Origin: Pectobacterium betavasculorum | GTDB lineage: Bacteria > Pseudomonadota > Gammaproteobacteria > Enterobacterales > Enterobacteriaceae | Length of the DNA stretch: 64,000 nucleotides | NCBI RefSeq assembly: GCF_000749845.1 | Contig: NZ_JQHM01000001.1 | Coordinates: 930,001-994,000, forward strand | Direction: 5' to 3' | Part shown: positions 9,383 to 18,677 of the stretch, in pieces | Numbering within the stretch: position 1 is the stretch's first letter | Layout: each line of letters starts with the position of its first letter | Notes under the pieces: model-generated | Told to the model about the DNA's origin: nothing | Databases searched by the model: none | Seen by the model: only the letters and a program-made list of their open reading frames with translations | Translations under genes and position numbers: made by a program

Positions 9383-10345
9383 TTACGGCGCAGCTTTCAA
9401 CGATTCGCTGCTTGCCGGTAACGCGCGTAACCAACTGTCCAGCAGTTGAGGCCAGGCCGCAGCGGGAAGCCCTTTGGTGCCGCGCAGACCGAAGCCGTGT
9501 TTACCTTTCTCAAAAAGATGCATTTCGACGGGAATATGTTTCCCTCGCAGCGCGCTAAACATCACCAGGCTGTTATCAACCGACACTGACGGATCGTCAA
9601 TTGCATGTACCAAAAACGTAGGAGGCGTCTGATCGGTGACCTGTTTCTCAGGAGAATAACGTATCACTTGTGCTTCCGTCGGTTGCTCGCCGATTAACTG
9701 TTTGCGCGAACCTGTATGCGCAATATCCGCTTGCATGGAGATGACGGGGTACATCAGCACCATGAAATCAGGGCGCGCGCTTACGCTGTCAATGGCGTCT
9801 ATCGGGGGGTAAACGGACTGGGCGAATCGGGTTCCAAGGTTGGCGGCAACATTACCACCGGCAGAGAATCCCATAATACCAATGCGCTGTGGGTTAATGT
9901 GCCATTTTTCGGCATTGGCTCTCAGGGTTCTGATTGCACGTTGGGCATCGGCTAACGGGGCGTCAGCACCTTCTTTATGGCCTTCTCCGGGCATGCGGTA
10001 GGTCATCACAAAAAGCGTGTAGCCCTGTTGATTAAAGAACGGTGCCATATCACTGCCTTCTTTATCCAGCACGACGCGCTGGTAAGAACCGCCAGGCGTA
10101 ATGAGCAAAGCCATACCATTAGGCTTCTCTGCGGGATAAACGGTAATTTCGGGGCTGCGAATACCGGTTGCTGCCCGATCGGGAATAGAGGGATCTTTGC
10201 TACGCTCGATCACTTGCGGCTGTGCAGTTGAAGAAGAGGCTCCTGGCGCTTCGCCGTGTGGCCAGACAGGAAAAACAGGTTGTGCGTAACTTAATCCATT
10301 TACAGACATCATAATGGCCCCGACAAGCAGAGAACGAACAATCAT
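9383..10345 (-). CDS. paeX: Pectin acetylesterase, PaeX type
   Basis: 320 residues with an N-terminal signal peptide (cleavage likely after YAQ, about residue 22). It is an alpha/beta-hydrolase of the BD-FAE/acetyl-esterase type: oxyanion motif TPGGSYQ, nucleophile elbow GFSAGGN, acid in HAIDDPSV and histidine in GKHGFG. It should remove acetyl groups from pectic oligomers in the periplasm so that lyases and TogMNAB can use them. The position directly downstream of kdgM fits PaeX of Dickeya, reported near kdgM. A generic xylan esterase is the alternative. Confidence 0.85.
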   Translation of the reverse strand: MIVRSLLVGAIMMSVNGLSYAQPVFPVWPHGEAPGASSSTAQPQVIERSKDPSIPDRAATGIRSPEITVYPAEKPNGMALLITPGGSYQRVVLDKEGSDMAPFFNQQGYTLFVMTYRMPGEGHKEGADAPLADAQRAIRTLRANAEKWHINPQRIGIMGFSAGGNVAANLGTRFAQSVYPPIDAIDSVSARPDFMVLMYPVISMQADIAHTGSRKQLIGEQPTEAQVIRYSPEKQVTDQTPPTFLVHAIDDPSVSVDNSLVMFSALRGKHIPVEMHLFEKGKHGFGLRGTKGLPAAAWPQLLDSWLRALPASSESLKAAP

Positions 10346-10682
10346 GATAGATCACCTGACAAAGGGAATGAGGGGGGAATCGTTGGGCGATGGTAAAAAA
10401 TAGGGTAGCCATCACATCGGAGAAAAAATGACCACCCTGAACCGCAAATTTTAATAAAGAAATAACATTCATACACGAAGAGGGTAAATCAGACACAGCA
10501 ATGACAACAGATAAAATGCATGTAACTAAATCATGTGAAACAAAGAAACGTAACTAACCTGCTTAACCTACGACGAACATCATAATTAAGGGATATTAAT
10601 GATAAAATTAAACTGAGTAAAACAATTAACAATAATATCCCTTTTACAACTAATAACGCTTATTTAAATAACAAGGTCGTTA
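10346..10682. other. kdgM-paeX intergenic region with large hairpins
   Basis: No gene. AAGGGATATTA (10588-10598) and TAATATCCCTT (10633-10643) form an 11-bp perfect stem with a 34-nt AT loop. A second stem (CTAATAACG 10650-10658 and CGTTATTAG 10678-10686) overlaps the kdgM stop codon. Neither is followed by a U-run on the leftward strand, so mRNA protection or partial termination between kdgM and paeX is likely. Confidence 0.6.
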
Positions 10683-11399
10683 TTAGAAGCTGTATTGCAC
10701 ACCAACACGGTAACGAGTTTGACGATGATCGGTTGTGCCATCCTGAGCAACGTTACCTACCGCCATATATGGCTTCCAGTTTTTATCCAGTTTATAAGAC
10801 AATTTTACATCATGGTCGAAATTGTATGTTTCATTGTCGTATAGATACGCACCGGCTTTATTTGCTTTTTTGTAGTCCAGTTCGTAATCAACCTGGAAAT
10901 CTTTCAGGAATTTATAGCTAACAACGGCGGTTAGGTTATAACCATTTTCCTGGTTGTTTCTTGATGCATTTGGAACATCACCGCTGTTACGCTTGTAGTA
11001 AGGACGATAACGTAAAGAGGTAGAAAGGTCGTCAGTGATATTCACTTTACCACGCAGATAAGGGCGGTAGTTGTTAGAGGTAGAGCTTGAATCTAAAGAG
11101 AAACCTGGCTCCAGAGAAAAAGTTTTGTTGAAGTTGTAAACATAGCTAGCGACAACTTCAGTACCGTTGCTGACGGTTTCATTAAATGGTTTATTAGGTG
11201 TACTGTCAGCACTGGATTGACGCCATTTTGCTTCAACGGATAAACCAAAACCATTGGCAAAACGGTGTGACATTGACAAACGATCGCGGTGATCATTTTT
11301 TGGAGTATCTTTCATTTCATGACGGTAATCGATTGTCACAGCCATTGCATTTACACTAATTAATGACGTAACAGCCAGAGCTAGTAATTTAAATTTCAT
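10683..11399 (-). CDS. kdgM: Oligogalacturonate-specific outer-membrane porin KdgM
   Basis: 238 residues: a cleavable signal (ends NAMA, about residue 20), then alternating beta-strand pattern and a C-terminal aromatic residue (VGVQYSF) typical of outer-membrane barrels. KdgM is the founding member of a small 12-strand porin family that admits oligogalacturonides. It is rich in Arg/Lys/Tyr, as expected for an anionic substrate channel. It has its own leader behind the tog terminator, with a KdgR-like box about 125 bp upstream of the start. Confidence 0.95.
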   Translation of the reverse strand: MKFKLLALAVTSLISVNAMAVTIDYRHEMKDTPKNDHRDRLSMSHRFANGFGLSVEAKWRQSSADSTPNKPFNETVSNGTEVVASYVYNFNKTFSLEPGFSLDSSSTSNNYRPYLRGKVNITDDLSTSLRYRPYYKRNSGDVPNASRNNQENGYNLTAVVSYKFLKDFQVDYELDYKKANKAGAYLYDNETYNFDHDVKLSYKLDKNWKPYMAVGNVAQDGTTDHRQTRYRVGVQYSF

Positions 11400-11524
11400 T
11401 GTTATATTCCCTACTGGTTAGGATGTCGCTTAATAAAAAAACGCATTATGTTTTTGGGGACAAGTTCTATTCTATTTATTCTTAAATTACGTTCTGTGAT
11501 CGAGATCTTCTTGAGTAACAAAAA

Positions 11525-11545
11525 GTAAAATGGGGTTTCAAATTG
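11525..11545. promoter_or_regulatory. KdgR-like box upstream of kdgM
   Basis: GTAAAATGGGGTTTCAAAT fits the KdgR pattern AAA-N6-TTTCA. KdgR is the pectin-regulon repressor released by KDG; its gene is not in this window. Confidence 0.55.
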
Positions 11546-11589
11546 TGAGGGAGATCGAGTTGAATATAACGGATGTTTTAATTTAACTG

Positions 11590-11620
11590 AAAAATCCCTG
11601 CCGGCAGTGCGGCAGGGATG
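11590..11620 (-). terminator. Terminator of the pelW-togMNAB operon
   Basis: On the leftward strand, CATCCCTGCCGC-ACT-GCCGGCAGGGAT is followed by a T-run, 25 bp past the togB stop. kdgM is thus a separate unit. Confidence 0.9.
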
Positions 11621-11646
11621 AATTACAGCGTAAATCGACTGTTACA

Positions 11647-12936
11647 TTATTTCATTGCACGTTTCAGAATACGCTCTGATTGACGCTGGAAGTATTTTGC
11701 CGCGTCTTCCACAGATTTCTGTCCGTAATCGATAGACTGGATGGTATCACCAAACAGAGAAACGATTTGTGGGTCGTCGAAATAAGGAGAAACAGCAACA
11801 TCATGTGGCAGAGACAACGCCAGTTTCAACCCGGCAACGGCTGGCGCATCATCTTTGATGACGCCATCAGCAGTCAACTGAGCCACCGCTGCTTTACTCA
11901 ATGGTACGCCACGTTCCAGACCCAAGGCCTGAGCACCTTCTTTGCTGTTCAACAGGAAGTTGATCAACTGAGCAGACTCTTTAGGATGCTTGGTTGATTT
12001 ACCAATAGACAGCATCTGCGCAGGTTTGAAGAACAAGCCTGAATCTTTCGCCTCTGGCAGCATTGGGTAGTTACCCAATTCCAGTTTTGCTGGTGGTTGC
12101 AGGTTGTCAGAGTACTTGGTGATGGTGGAGTTCCACATGTAAGTACCAGACCACTCGCCGCTGATCCATGGCTTCATTTCATACATGTTGCTCTTACCGA
12201 AAGAGGCATAGTATTTCGCATCAGGCATGACATGGGCGTCGATCAATTTCTTATACATGCCAAAAAATTCTACCCACTGCGCATCGGTATAGGCGAATTT
12301 CTGGCTTTTTACATCAATAGCAGGAATGTTGTATTTCTGAACCATGTAGGAGTTCAGCAGTGCCAGAGAATCCTGGTGTTCGAGAACGATAGGGTAATAT
12401 TTGTCACCTAGTTTTTCTTTGAACACTTTACCGGCGTTCAGCAACTCATCCCACGTTTTTGGATATTCCAGACCCGCTTTTTTCCAGCTTTCGGTATTGA
12501 AGTAGAACACGCGAGCAGTAACAGAAATTGGAATACCGTTAAGCTTGCCGTTGACCGTTGTGTTTTGTAGTTCTTTTGCATCGAACTGAGTCAGATCCAG
12601 AGAATCTTTAACTTTGTTCAAATCATAAAAACCATCACCGTTTTTGGAGAAAATCGGCAGCCAGTTCCAGTTGGTCTGCATCACATCTGGCTCAGTGTTA
12701 CCAGCAATTTGTGTTGTCAGACGAGACAGGTGACCATCCCACCCGGTGTATTCTGCTTTCACGGTGATATCAGGATGCTGCTTATGGAACTCTTCAATAG
12801 CCTTGAGCGTTTGCTGGTGACGGCTGTTGCCGCCCCACCAGGACATTCTCAACTCAACCTGATCGGCTGCCAAAGACGGCATTGCAACTAATGCCAAAGA
12901 TGAAACTATTAACGTGTGTAGGATCGCTTTTTTCAT
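11647..12936 (-). CDS. togB: Oligogalacturonide ABC transporter, periplasmic binding protein
   Basis: 429 residues. The signal peptide ends SLAA (about residue 24). It is a family 1 extracellular solute-binding protein with the early VELRMSWWGGNSRHQ and NTEPDVMQTNW segments typical of TogB. It captures oligogalacturonides in the periplasm and delivers them to TogMN. It is the last gene of pelW-togMNAB; 15 bp separate it from togA, and the operon terminator follows. Confidence 0.95.
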   Translation of the reverse strand: MKKAILHTLIVSSLALVAMPSLAADQVELRMSWWGGNSRHQQTLKAIEEFHKQHPDITVKAEYTGWDGHLSRLTTQIAGNTEPDVMQTNWNWLPIFSKNGDGFYDLNKVKDSLDLTQFDAKELQNTTVNGKLNGIPISVTARVFYFNTESWKKAGLEYPKTWDELLNAGKVFKEKLGDKYYPIVLEHQDSLALLNSYMVQKYNIPAIDVKSQKFAYTDAQWVEFFGMYKKLIDAHVMPDAKYYASFGKSNMYEMKPWISGEWSGTYMWNSTITKYSDNLQPPAKLELGNYPMLPEAKDSGLFFKPAQMLSIGKSTKHPKESAQLINFLLNSKEGAQALGLERGVPLSKAAVAQLTADGVIKDDAPAVAGLKLALSLPHDVAVSPYFDDPQIVSLFGDTIQSIDYGQKSVEDAAKYFQRQSERILKRAMK

Positions 12937-12951
12937 CGGTTACTACTCCTG

Positions 12952-14079
12952 TTAAAGAGAGATATTTTTTTCTGTTTTTGCATCAAAAATATGGCATTTT
13001 TCCATGTCAAATTGGAAATATACCGGACGATGCAGTCCCTTCTCGATAATCAGCCGACCTTCGTCATAAGGAATGCGGCTGGTTAATTCAAAGCCATCGA
13101 CTTTAATGTACATAAAGAATTCGTGACCCATGTTTTCTACGCGAACCAGTTCACCCTGTGAGTGGCTGCCTTCAAATGGCGTATCTGATACGGAAACATA
13201 GTCTGGGCGAACACCGAAGAATACGTCTTGTCCTACATAGCTACGGACTTTGTCTTGCTTCTCGCTGTTCAATACCAGCGCGTTATTACCCACAACAACG
13301 CCAATCTGACCGTCTTTCTCGACCAGTTTGCACGGCTTAATGTTCATTTCTGGTGAGCCAATGAAGCCAGCAACGAACATGTTGACAGGGAAGTGGTACA
13401 GGTTATCCGGCGTATCGACCTGCATGATGTGACCGAGTTTCATCACGCAGATACGGTCGCCCATGGTCATGGCTTCAGTCTGGTCGTGGGTAACATATAC
13501 CGTCGTTGCCGCTTTACCGCTTTTCTTCAACTGTTTATGCAGGTCAGAAATACGGATACGCATGGATGCACGCAGTTTGGCATCAAGGTTAGACAACGGT
13601 TCGTCGAACAGGAAAACATCCGGTTTTTTAACGATGGCGCGGCCTACGGCTACACGCTGCGCCTGACCACCAGACAACTGGCGTGGCAGACGGTCCATCA
13701 GGTCTTCCAGCTCCAGAATTTTGGCGGCTTCCGTTACCTGTGCTTCAATTTGATTTTTAGGCATTTTGCTCAGCTTCAGACCAAACGCCAGGTTCTCTTT
13801 GACCGTCATGTGAGGGTAGAGCGCATAGTTTTGGAACACCATTGCAATCCCACGCTCTTTCGGTGCCAGATTGTTAACAACGCGTTCACCGATGCGAACT
13901 TCACCGCCGCTGATGGTTTCCAGACCCGCTAACATACGCAGCGTTGTTGATTTCGCACAGCCAGACGGGCCGACGATAACCATAAACTCACCATCTTTAA
14001 TGGTCAGGTCGATGCCGTGAACCGCTTTGAAGCCGTTGGTATATACTTTTTCCAGTTTATTGAAAATAACTTCAGCCAT
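12952..14079 (-). CDS. togA: Oligogalacturonide ABC transporter, ATPase subunit
   Basis: 375 residues, MalK/UgpC-type: ATPase domain (1-235) plus a C-terminal OB-fold regulatory domain. The signature LSGGQAQR, Walker B VFLFDEPLSNLD and switch-region YVTHDQTEAM are present. The Walker A reads GPSGCAKST: the glycine before the catalytic lysine is alanine (codon GCG), whereas the usual family form is GCGKST. The lysine is intact, so activity is expected. It sits 13 bp after togN and powers the TogMN channel. Confidence 0.95.
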   Translation of the reverse strand: MAEVIFNKLEKVYTNGFKAVHGIDLTIKDGEFMVIVGPSGCAKSTTLRMLAGLETISGGEVRIGERVVNNLAPKERGIAMVFQNYALYPHMTVKENLAFGLKLSKMPKNQIEAQVTEAAKILELEDLMDRLPRQLSGGQAQRVAVGRAIVKKPDVFLFDEPLSNLDAKLRASMRIRISDLHKQLKKSGKAATTVYVTHDQTEAMTMGDRICVMKLGHIMQVDTPDNLYHFPVNMFVAGFIGSPEMNIKPCKLVEKDGQIGVVVGNNALVLNSEKQDKVRSYVGQDVFFGVRPDYVSVSDTPFEGSHSQGELVRVENMGHEFFMYIKVDGFELTSRIPYDEGRLIIEKGLHRPVYFQFDMEKCHIFDAKTEKNISL

Positions 14080-14092
14080 GATAAATCCTCTA

Positions 14093-14998
14093 TTAACCTT
14101 TAATTCCGCTGCTGGTCACGCCTTGTACGAAGTAACGCTGTGCCAGGAAGAAAACAATAATGGATGGCAGAATGGAGATGCTGGACATGGCCAGAATTTC
14201 ATTCCACGGAGCGCCTTCAGTAACGTCGATAGACATTTTCAGCGCCAGCGCAATCGGATATTTATCCACGCTATAGACATAAATCAGCGGACCGATGAAG
14301 TCGTTCATTGACCACATGAACTGGAACAGCGCAACAGAGATGATGGCTGGTTTCAAAATCGGCACGACCACATACCACAGAACCTGGAAGGAGTTACAGC
14401 CATCGATCTGGGCAGCTTCTTCCATATCACGGGGTACACCACGCAGGAACTGAATCAGCATGAACACAAAGAATCCTTGTGTCGCAAACGCCAGTGGCAA
14501 GTACAGTGGCAGATAGCTGTTCAGCATGCCCATTTCACGGAACATGATGTACTGCGGAATCAGTAACACGGTGCTTGGCAGCAGCATGGTGGTGATCAGT
14601 GTTGCAAACCAGAAACCCTTCCATGGAATCTCGAAACGGGCGAAGCCGTAAGCGACAATCGTGGAAGAGATAATAGTCAGGAGCACTTTCGGAATCACAT
14701 ACTTGAAAGTGTTAATCATGTAGTGACCGAAGTTGTATTCCGTACCGGTTTTCCAGCCGTTAATGAAACCGTCCCAGGTGGCATGTTCTGGCCACAGGCC
14801 CAGTGTCGTGAAGATCTCGTGGTTCGGTTTGAACGACGCTGAGAACATCCACGCCAGTGGGTAAAGCATCAGCAAGCCAACGAACAGCAGTATCACGTAC
14901 CGAATTGCAGCACTGATTTTTTCTTTACGCAGCGTACGGCGTACTTCTGCAGCAGCAATTTCTTGTGCTGTAGTCAGGTTTGAATGTATGTCAGCCAT
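14093..14998 (-). CDS. togN: Oligogalacturonide ABC transporter, permease
   Basis: 301 residues from the ATG at 14998; the longer frame to 15184 runs inside togM and is rejected because this start carries GGAGG and overlaps the togM stop by 8 bp. It has six hydrophobic segments and the EAA loop motif (EEAAQIDGCNSFQVLWYVVVP) of MalG-type permeases. It forms the inner-membrane channel with TogM. Confidence 0.94.
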   Translation of the reverse strand: MADIHSNLTTAQEIAAAEVRRTLRKEKISAAIRYVILLFVGLLMLYPLAWMFSASFKPNHEIFTTLGLWPEHATWDGFINGWKTGTEYNFGHYMINTFKYVIPKVLLTIISSTIVAYGFARFEIPWKGFWFATLITTMLLPSTVLLIPQYIMFREMGMLNSYLPLYLPLAFATQGFFVFMLIQFLRGVPRDMEEAAQIDGCNSFQVLWYVVVPILKPAIISVALFQFMWSMNDFIGPLIYVYSVDKYPIALALKMSIDVTEGAPWNEILAMSSISILPSIIVFFLAQRYFVQGVTSSGIKG

Positions 14999-15881
14999 TT
15001 TTTCCTCCTTTATCAGCGGAGTAGAACACCCAGTATTTCGACGACTTAAAGGAGATAGACGCAAATACCGCAACAACCAGGAACAGAACCCATGCCAGCG
15101 CAGCACCGTAACCCATATCGAAATACTTGAACGCTGTATCATAGATATAGAGCGAGAACAGGTAGGTGTAGTGCGTTGGACCACCGCCAGTAATGACGTA
15201 AGGTGCTGTAAACTCCTGGAATGCCTGAGTGGTCTGCATGATAAAGTTAAAGAAAATAACCGGCGTAATCAGTGGAACCGTTACTTTCAGGAACATTTGC
15301 CATTTGGATGCACCGTCGATCATGGCCGCTTCATACTGTGATTGCGGAACGTTCTGCAATGCAGCAAGGAAGATAACCATCGCGGAACCAAACTGCCATA
15401 CGCGCAGCAGGGTTACCGACATCAGTGCCAGCGAAGGTTCGCCCAGCCAGTTGATGGCGTCAAAGCCAAATACGCCGAGGAAGCTGTTCAGCAAGCCATC
15501 GATGGCGAACAGTGCACGCCACAGAACGGCAATTGCCACGCTGCTGCCCAGAATAGAAGGCACATAGTAAGCCGTACGGAAGAAACCGATGCCACGTAAT
15601 TTGAAATTAAGTACAAACGCAATTAACAGTGCGAAGATTAATTTCAATGGAATGGTCAGAAATACATAGGCAAAGGTAACGCCCATTGATTTCCAAAAAA
15701 GATCATCTTCCATGAACATACGGTGATAGTTCTCAAGCCCCGTAAATTCAGGCGGGCTCATCAAATCATACTCAGTAAAACTGAGGATAAATGACGAAAT
15801 AAAGGGGAAAGCGGTAAAAACTATCAGCCCTATAATATAGGGGGAGATATAGGCTAACCCCAGCATTCTGTTTTCATTCAT
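14991..15881 (-). CDS. togM: Oligogalacturonide ABC transporter, permease
   Basis: 296 residues, MalF/UgpA-like, six predicted membrane helices. The EAA loop QYEAAMIDGASKWQMFLKVT contacts the ATPase. It is translationally coupled to togN by an 8-bp overlap and lies 46 bp after the pelW stop, so it belongs to the pelW operon. Confidence 0.94.
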   Translation of the reverse strand: MNENRMLGLAYISPYIIGLIVFTAFPFISSFILSFTEYDLMSPPEFTGLENYHRMFMEDDLFWKSMGVTFAYVFLTIPLKLIFALLIAFVLNFKLRGIGFFRTAYYVPSILGSSVAIAVLWRALFAIDGLLNSFLGVFGFDAINWLGEPSLALMSVTLLRVWQFGSAMVIFLAALQNVPQSQYEAAMIDGASKWQMFLKVTVPLITPVIFFNFIMQTTQAFQEFTAPYVITGGGPTHYTYLFSLYIYDTAFKYFDMGYGAALAWVLFLVVAVFASISFKSSKYWVFYSADKGGKNG

Positions 15882-15927
15882 AATGCTTACCTATTGATTA
15901 ATTGTGAATCATTAAAAAAACATAAAA

Positions 15928-17559
15928 TTAAGCTGTTAATAACTCTGGATAAATTAATTCCACGTCATAAACAATTCTATTTTCCCCATTAACGTGAAAA
16001 TCGCCGTGAACATATCCACCTTGTGTCAGATACGGCGGGATATCGTTTAATTTGTTGCGACAAGCGGCAACGAAAGTCAGTAAAGCCAGCGGATAGGTAT
16101 CATCCAGACGAACATAACGATGCTGTGCAGAGCGAACAAACAAACCACGGTGGTAATGTTGTTCAAACAGAACGCCAGCGAGTTGGGCAGCGTAATGTGC
16201 CCAGGATTCTGATTGCTTGTGATCGGCCAGTTCGATAACGGTCAACAGCAGTACCGGGCTGGCGATGTGCTGAATATCTTCTTTATTCAACCGTGTCAGC
16301 ATGGTATTAACCAGTGCGAACAGATCCTCATCGCCGCTCAGACGATAAGCACGAACTAGCGGTAATAAATAATCACCTTCTAAAGTAAACGGCTTTAATT
16401 CCGTTCCCGCTTTACCGTAATAGCCATCGCGTTTAAAGCGGTAGCCTGTCATGTCCTGACCGTTGTTCCACATTGGACGCAACGTATTGCTGGTGACATC
16501 GTAGGCGTACTGATAATAATTTTTTAATCCGGAGATGACCCAATTCAGCATTTCTGCATCAGGCTGTGTACGGAGGATATCCAGCATCGCCAGCGGGTTA
16601 TCAATCAACAGTGGGCGCATATCGCGGAATAGCACATTGGCTTCACGTGCGATTTCACCGAACTCTGGTCCAAACTGGCGTTGAGCGCGGTCGCCAAACC
16701 AGGATTGCGTTTGGTTATCGTCTTCCGGCACGGGCTGGCGCTGCTGTGGTGAACTGAACTGATACACAGGCATACCCGTTTCTGGGTTGCGCGCCAGAAC
16801 GTATTGGCGGTAAAGGTGCTTACCCCAGGCAGCCGCATGGCTATCACCCGTGTATTCTGCGTATTTGAACGCAGCGTAAATCAGATCTGTACCAGCATTA
16901 ACAAACGTCAGGCCTTTCGTTAATGGCAGAACTGGCCACTGTGCCGGATTGACGACATCATGACGGTTATGCAGGAAAACATTCGGATCGCGTTTTTTGC
17001 TGTAATCGCCATGACGACCCAGATCCAGTGAATCCCAGTCCTCAACGTGCGCGTTCCAGAACCCCTGAAAGAAGTTCAGCGTCTTTTCTGCATTAACACG
17101 ATGCAACAGCGCGTAATAGGGGAGGTGATGCTTTAATTCATGCACCTGAGCTTTGGATTCTGGTCCTTCGCCTGCCAGCGTATCCAGATTAATGAAACGG
17201 TGGCCGCCCCAGTAGAACAGGCCGCTTTTATCATCAACAAAATGATCCAGGAAATACTCGCTTTGTGTGATGGCGTGCTGTTGGTAACTTTCATTACCTG
17301 TAACGACACTCATGGCACACAGCGTTCTTAACCAATTCTGCTGGCTGGCGAAATTAGAAATCGGTGCGCAGTGCCCATCGGGGAATTGCCATACCACTGG
17401 CGTATAAGCTTCCACATCAAAGCCATCTGCCAGTAATGGCGTCGATTTACTCTGGCTGCGGCCTTTTTCCTGAACGCAGGCTATGTGGCTATCAAGTGCT
17501 GCAACCCATTCGTCGAGCTGCGATTTCCTGCTGGTGTATAAGTTTTCAAAAATACTCAT
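15928..17559 (-). CDS. pelW: Cytoplasmic exopolygalacturonate (pectate disaccharide) lyase PelW, family PL2
   Basis: 543 residues from the ATG at 17559 (GAAGG RBS; frame extends to 17610 without support), the length of Dickeya PelW. There is no signal peptide, so it acts in the cytoplasm on imported oligogalacturonides, releasing unsaturated digalacturonate from the reducing end. PL2 hallmarks visible are the NPETGMPVYQFSSPQQR and DRAQRQFGPEFGEIA stretches. It is first in the operon with togMNAB, coupling import to cleavage. Confidence 0.94.
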   Translation of the reverse strand: MSIFENLYTSRKSQLDEWVAALDSHIACVQEKGRSQSKSTPLLADGFDVEAYTPVVWQFPDGHCAPISNFASQQNWLRTLCAMSVVTGNESYQQHAITQSEYFLDHFVDDKSGLFYWGGHRFINLDTLAGEGPESKAQVHELKHHLPYYALLHRVNAEKTLNFFQGFWNAHVEDWDSLDLGRHGDYSKKRDPNVFLHNRHDVVNPAQWPVLPLTKGLTFVNAGTDLIYAAFKYAEYTGDSHAAAWGKHLYRQYVLARNPETGMPVYQFSSPQQRQPVPEDDNQTQSWFGDRAQRQFGPEFGEIAREANVLFRDMRPLLIDNPLAMLDILRTQPDAEMLNWVISGLKNYYQYAYDVTSNTLRPMWNNGQDMTGYRFKRDGYYGKAGTELKPFTLEGDYLLPLVRAYRLSGDEDLFALVNTMLTRLNKEDIQHIASPVLLLTVIELADHKQSESWAHYAAQLAGVLFEQHYHRGLFVRSAQHRYVRLDDTYPLALLTFVAACRNKLNDIPPYLTQGGYVHGDFHVNGENRIVYDVELIYPELLTA

Positions 17560-17598
17560 GGAGTACCTTCTTATGGAACCGCGTGAACAGTTCCTTAT

Positions 17599-17620
17599 AA
17601 ATAGAAACACTGTTTTGATT
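17599..17620. promoter_or_regulatory. KdgR-like box upstream of pelW
   Basis: AAATAGAAACACTGTTTTGA fits the KdgR pattern GAAA-N6-TTTgA and lies about 40 bp upstream of the pelW start, where bound repressor would cover the promoter. Confidence 0.6.
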
Positions 17621-17666
17621 GATTATATTGCGCTATTAACCTTGCCGTCATGCACGCAATATCGAA

Positions 17667-17684
17667 AGTGTGATCAAAGTCGGA
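17667..17684. promoter_or_regulatory. Possible CRP half-site upstream of pelW
   Basis: AGTGTGATCAAAGTCGGA carries one good CRP half (TGTGATC); the second half is poor. Position about 110 bp upstream of pelW suits an activator. Pectin genes in soft-rot bacteria are CRP-dependent. Confidence 0.4.
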
Positions 17685-17764
17685 ACGTTGTTTTGATTTT
17701 TTTTAAGAAAGGATTTAGGTAGGAAATAGAATAATGAAAAATGAAATAACAACTTGAAAAATAA

Positions 17765-17796
17765 ATAAAAAGCACAACGAAAATTGTGCTTTTTAT
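17765..17796. terminator. Terminator downstream of kduD
   Basis: AAAAAGCACAA and TTGTGCTTTTT form a symmetrical stem with A and T runs, 37 bp past the kduD stop. It separates kduID from the pelW promoter region. Confidence 0.9.
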
Positions 17797-17832
17797 CGAG
17801 GGCTAGTGTAACGCTGCTAAGAAAAATTGCGC

Positions 17833-18594
17833 TTAGCGAGCCAACCAGCCGCCATCAACGGCAATTGTGTAGCCATTAATGTAGTCAGATGCGCTAGATG
17901 CCAGGAAGACGGATGGACCCATCAAATCCTGCGGTAAACCCCAACGACCCGCAGGGATACGATCCAGAATCTCTTTGCTGCGGTCTTCGTCGGCGCGCAG
18001 TTGCTGGGTATTGTTGGTTGCCATGTATCCCGGTGCAATGGCGTTAACGTTGATACCGTGTTTTGCCCACTCGTTAGCCAGCAGACGAGTTACACCCATA
18101 ACTGCGCTTTTCGATGCGGTGTAGGAAGGTACGCGGATACCGCCCTGGAAGGACAGCATAGAGGCGATGTTGATGATCTTGCCGCCTTTACCTTGCTTAA
18201 TGAACTGGCGCGCAACGGTCTGAGACATAAAGAAAACGCTCTTAATGTTCAGGTTCATAACGTCATCCCAGTTTTTCTCGCTGAAATCGATCGCATCTTC
18301 ACGACGGATGATACCAGCGTTATTGACCAGAATGTCAACGTGACCAAATTCAGCAACGGCTTTCTCTACCAGCTCTGCATGACCAGAGACATTGCTCATG
18401 TCTGCGGTCAGACTGAGGAAACGGCGTCCCAGTGCAGTGACTTTTTCGATGGTCTCTTTCGGTTCAACGATGTTGACGCCGACGATATCACAACCCGCTT
18501 GCGCCAGACCGATAGCCATACCCTGACCCAAACCCGTATCACAACCGGTGATCAGAGCAACTTTACCTTGCAAATCAAAAGAATTTAAAATCAT
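17833..18594 (-). CDS. kduD: 2-dehydro-3-deoxy-D-gluconate 5-dehydrogenase
   Basis: 253 residues, a short-chain dehydrogenase. The NAD(P)-binding glycine motif TGCDTGLGQG is near residue 17, NNAG near 90, and the catalytic YTASKSA (Tyr and Lys) near 158. KduD reduces 2,5-diketo-3-deoxygluconate (DKII) to KDG, the intermediate that also induces the regulon through KdgR. It follows kduI by about 80 bp on the same strand and ends in a strong terminator. Confidence 0.95.
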   Translation of the reverse strand: MILNSFDLQGKVALITGCDTGLGQGMAIGLAQAGCDIVGVNIVEPKETIEKVTALGRRFLSLTADMSNVSGHAELVEKAVAEFGHVDILVNNAGIIRREDAIDFSEKNWDDVMNLNIKSVFFMSQTVARQFIKQGKGGKIINIASMLSFQGGIRVPSYTASKSAVMGVTRLLANEWAKHGINVNAIAPGYMATNNTQQLRADEDRSKEILDRIPAGRWGLPQDLMGPSVFLASSASDYINGYTIAVDGGWLAR

Positions 18595-18677
18595 ATCTGT
18601 AATCTCTCTATAAGCGACAAAATACTTAGTCGTTAGCTGTTACTGTAGGGAACACCGGTAATTCCGGTTGAAAGCGA

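Noticed and set aside
13393-13932. 179-codon rightward frame
   Set aside because: Antisense to togA; an artefact of its codon use.
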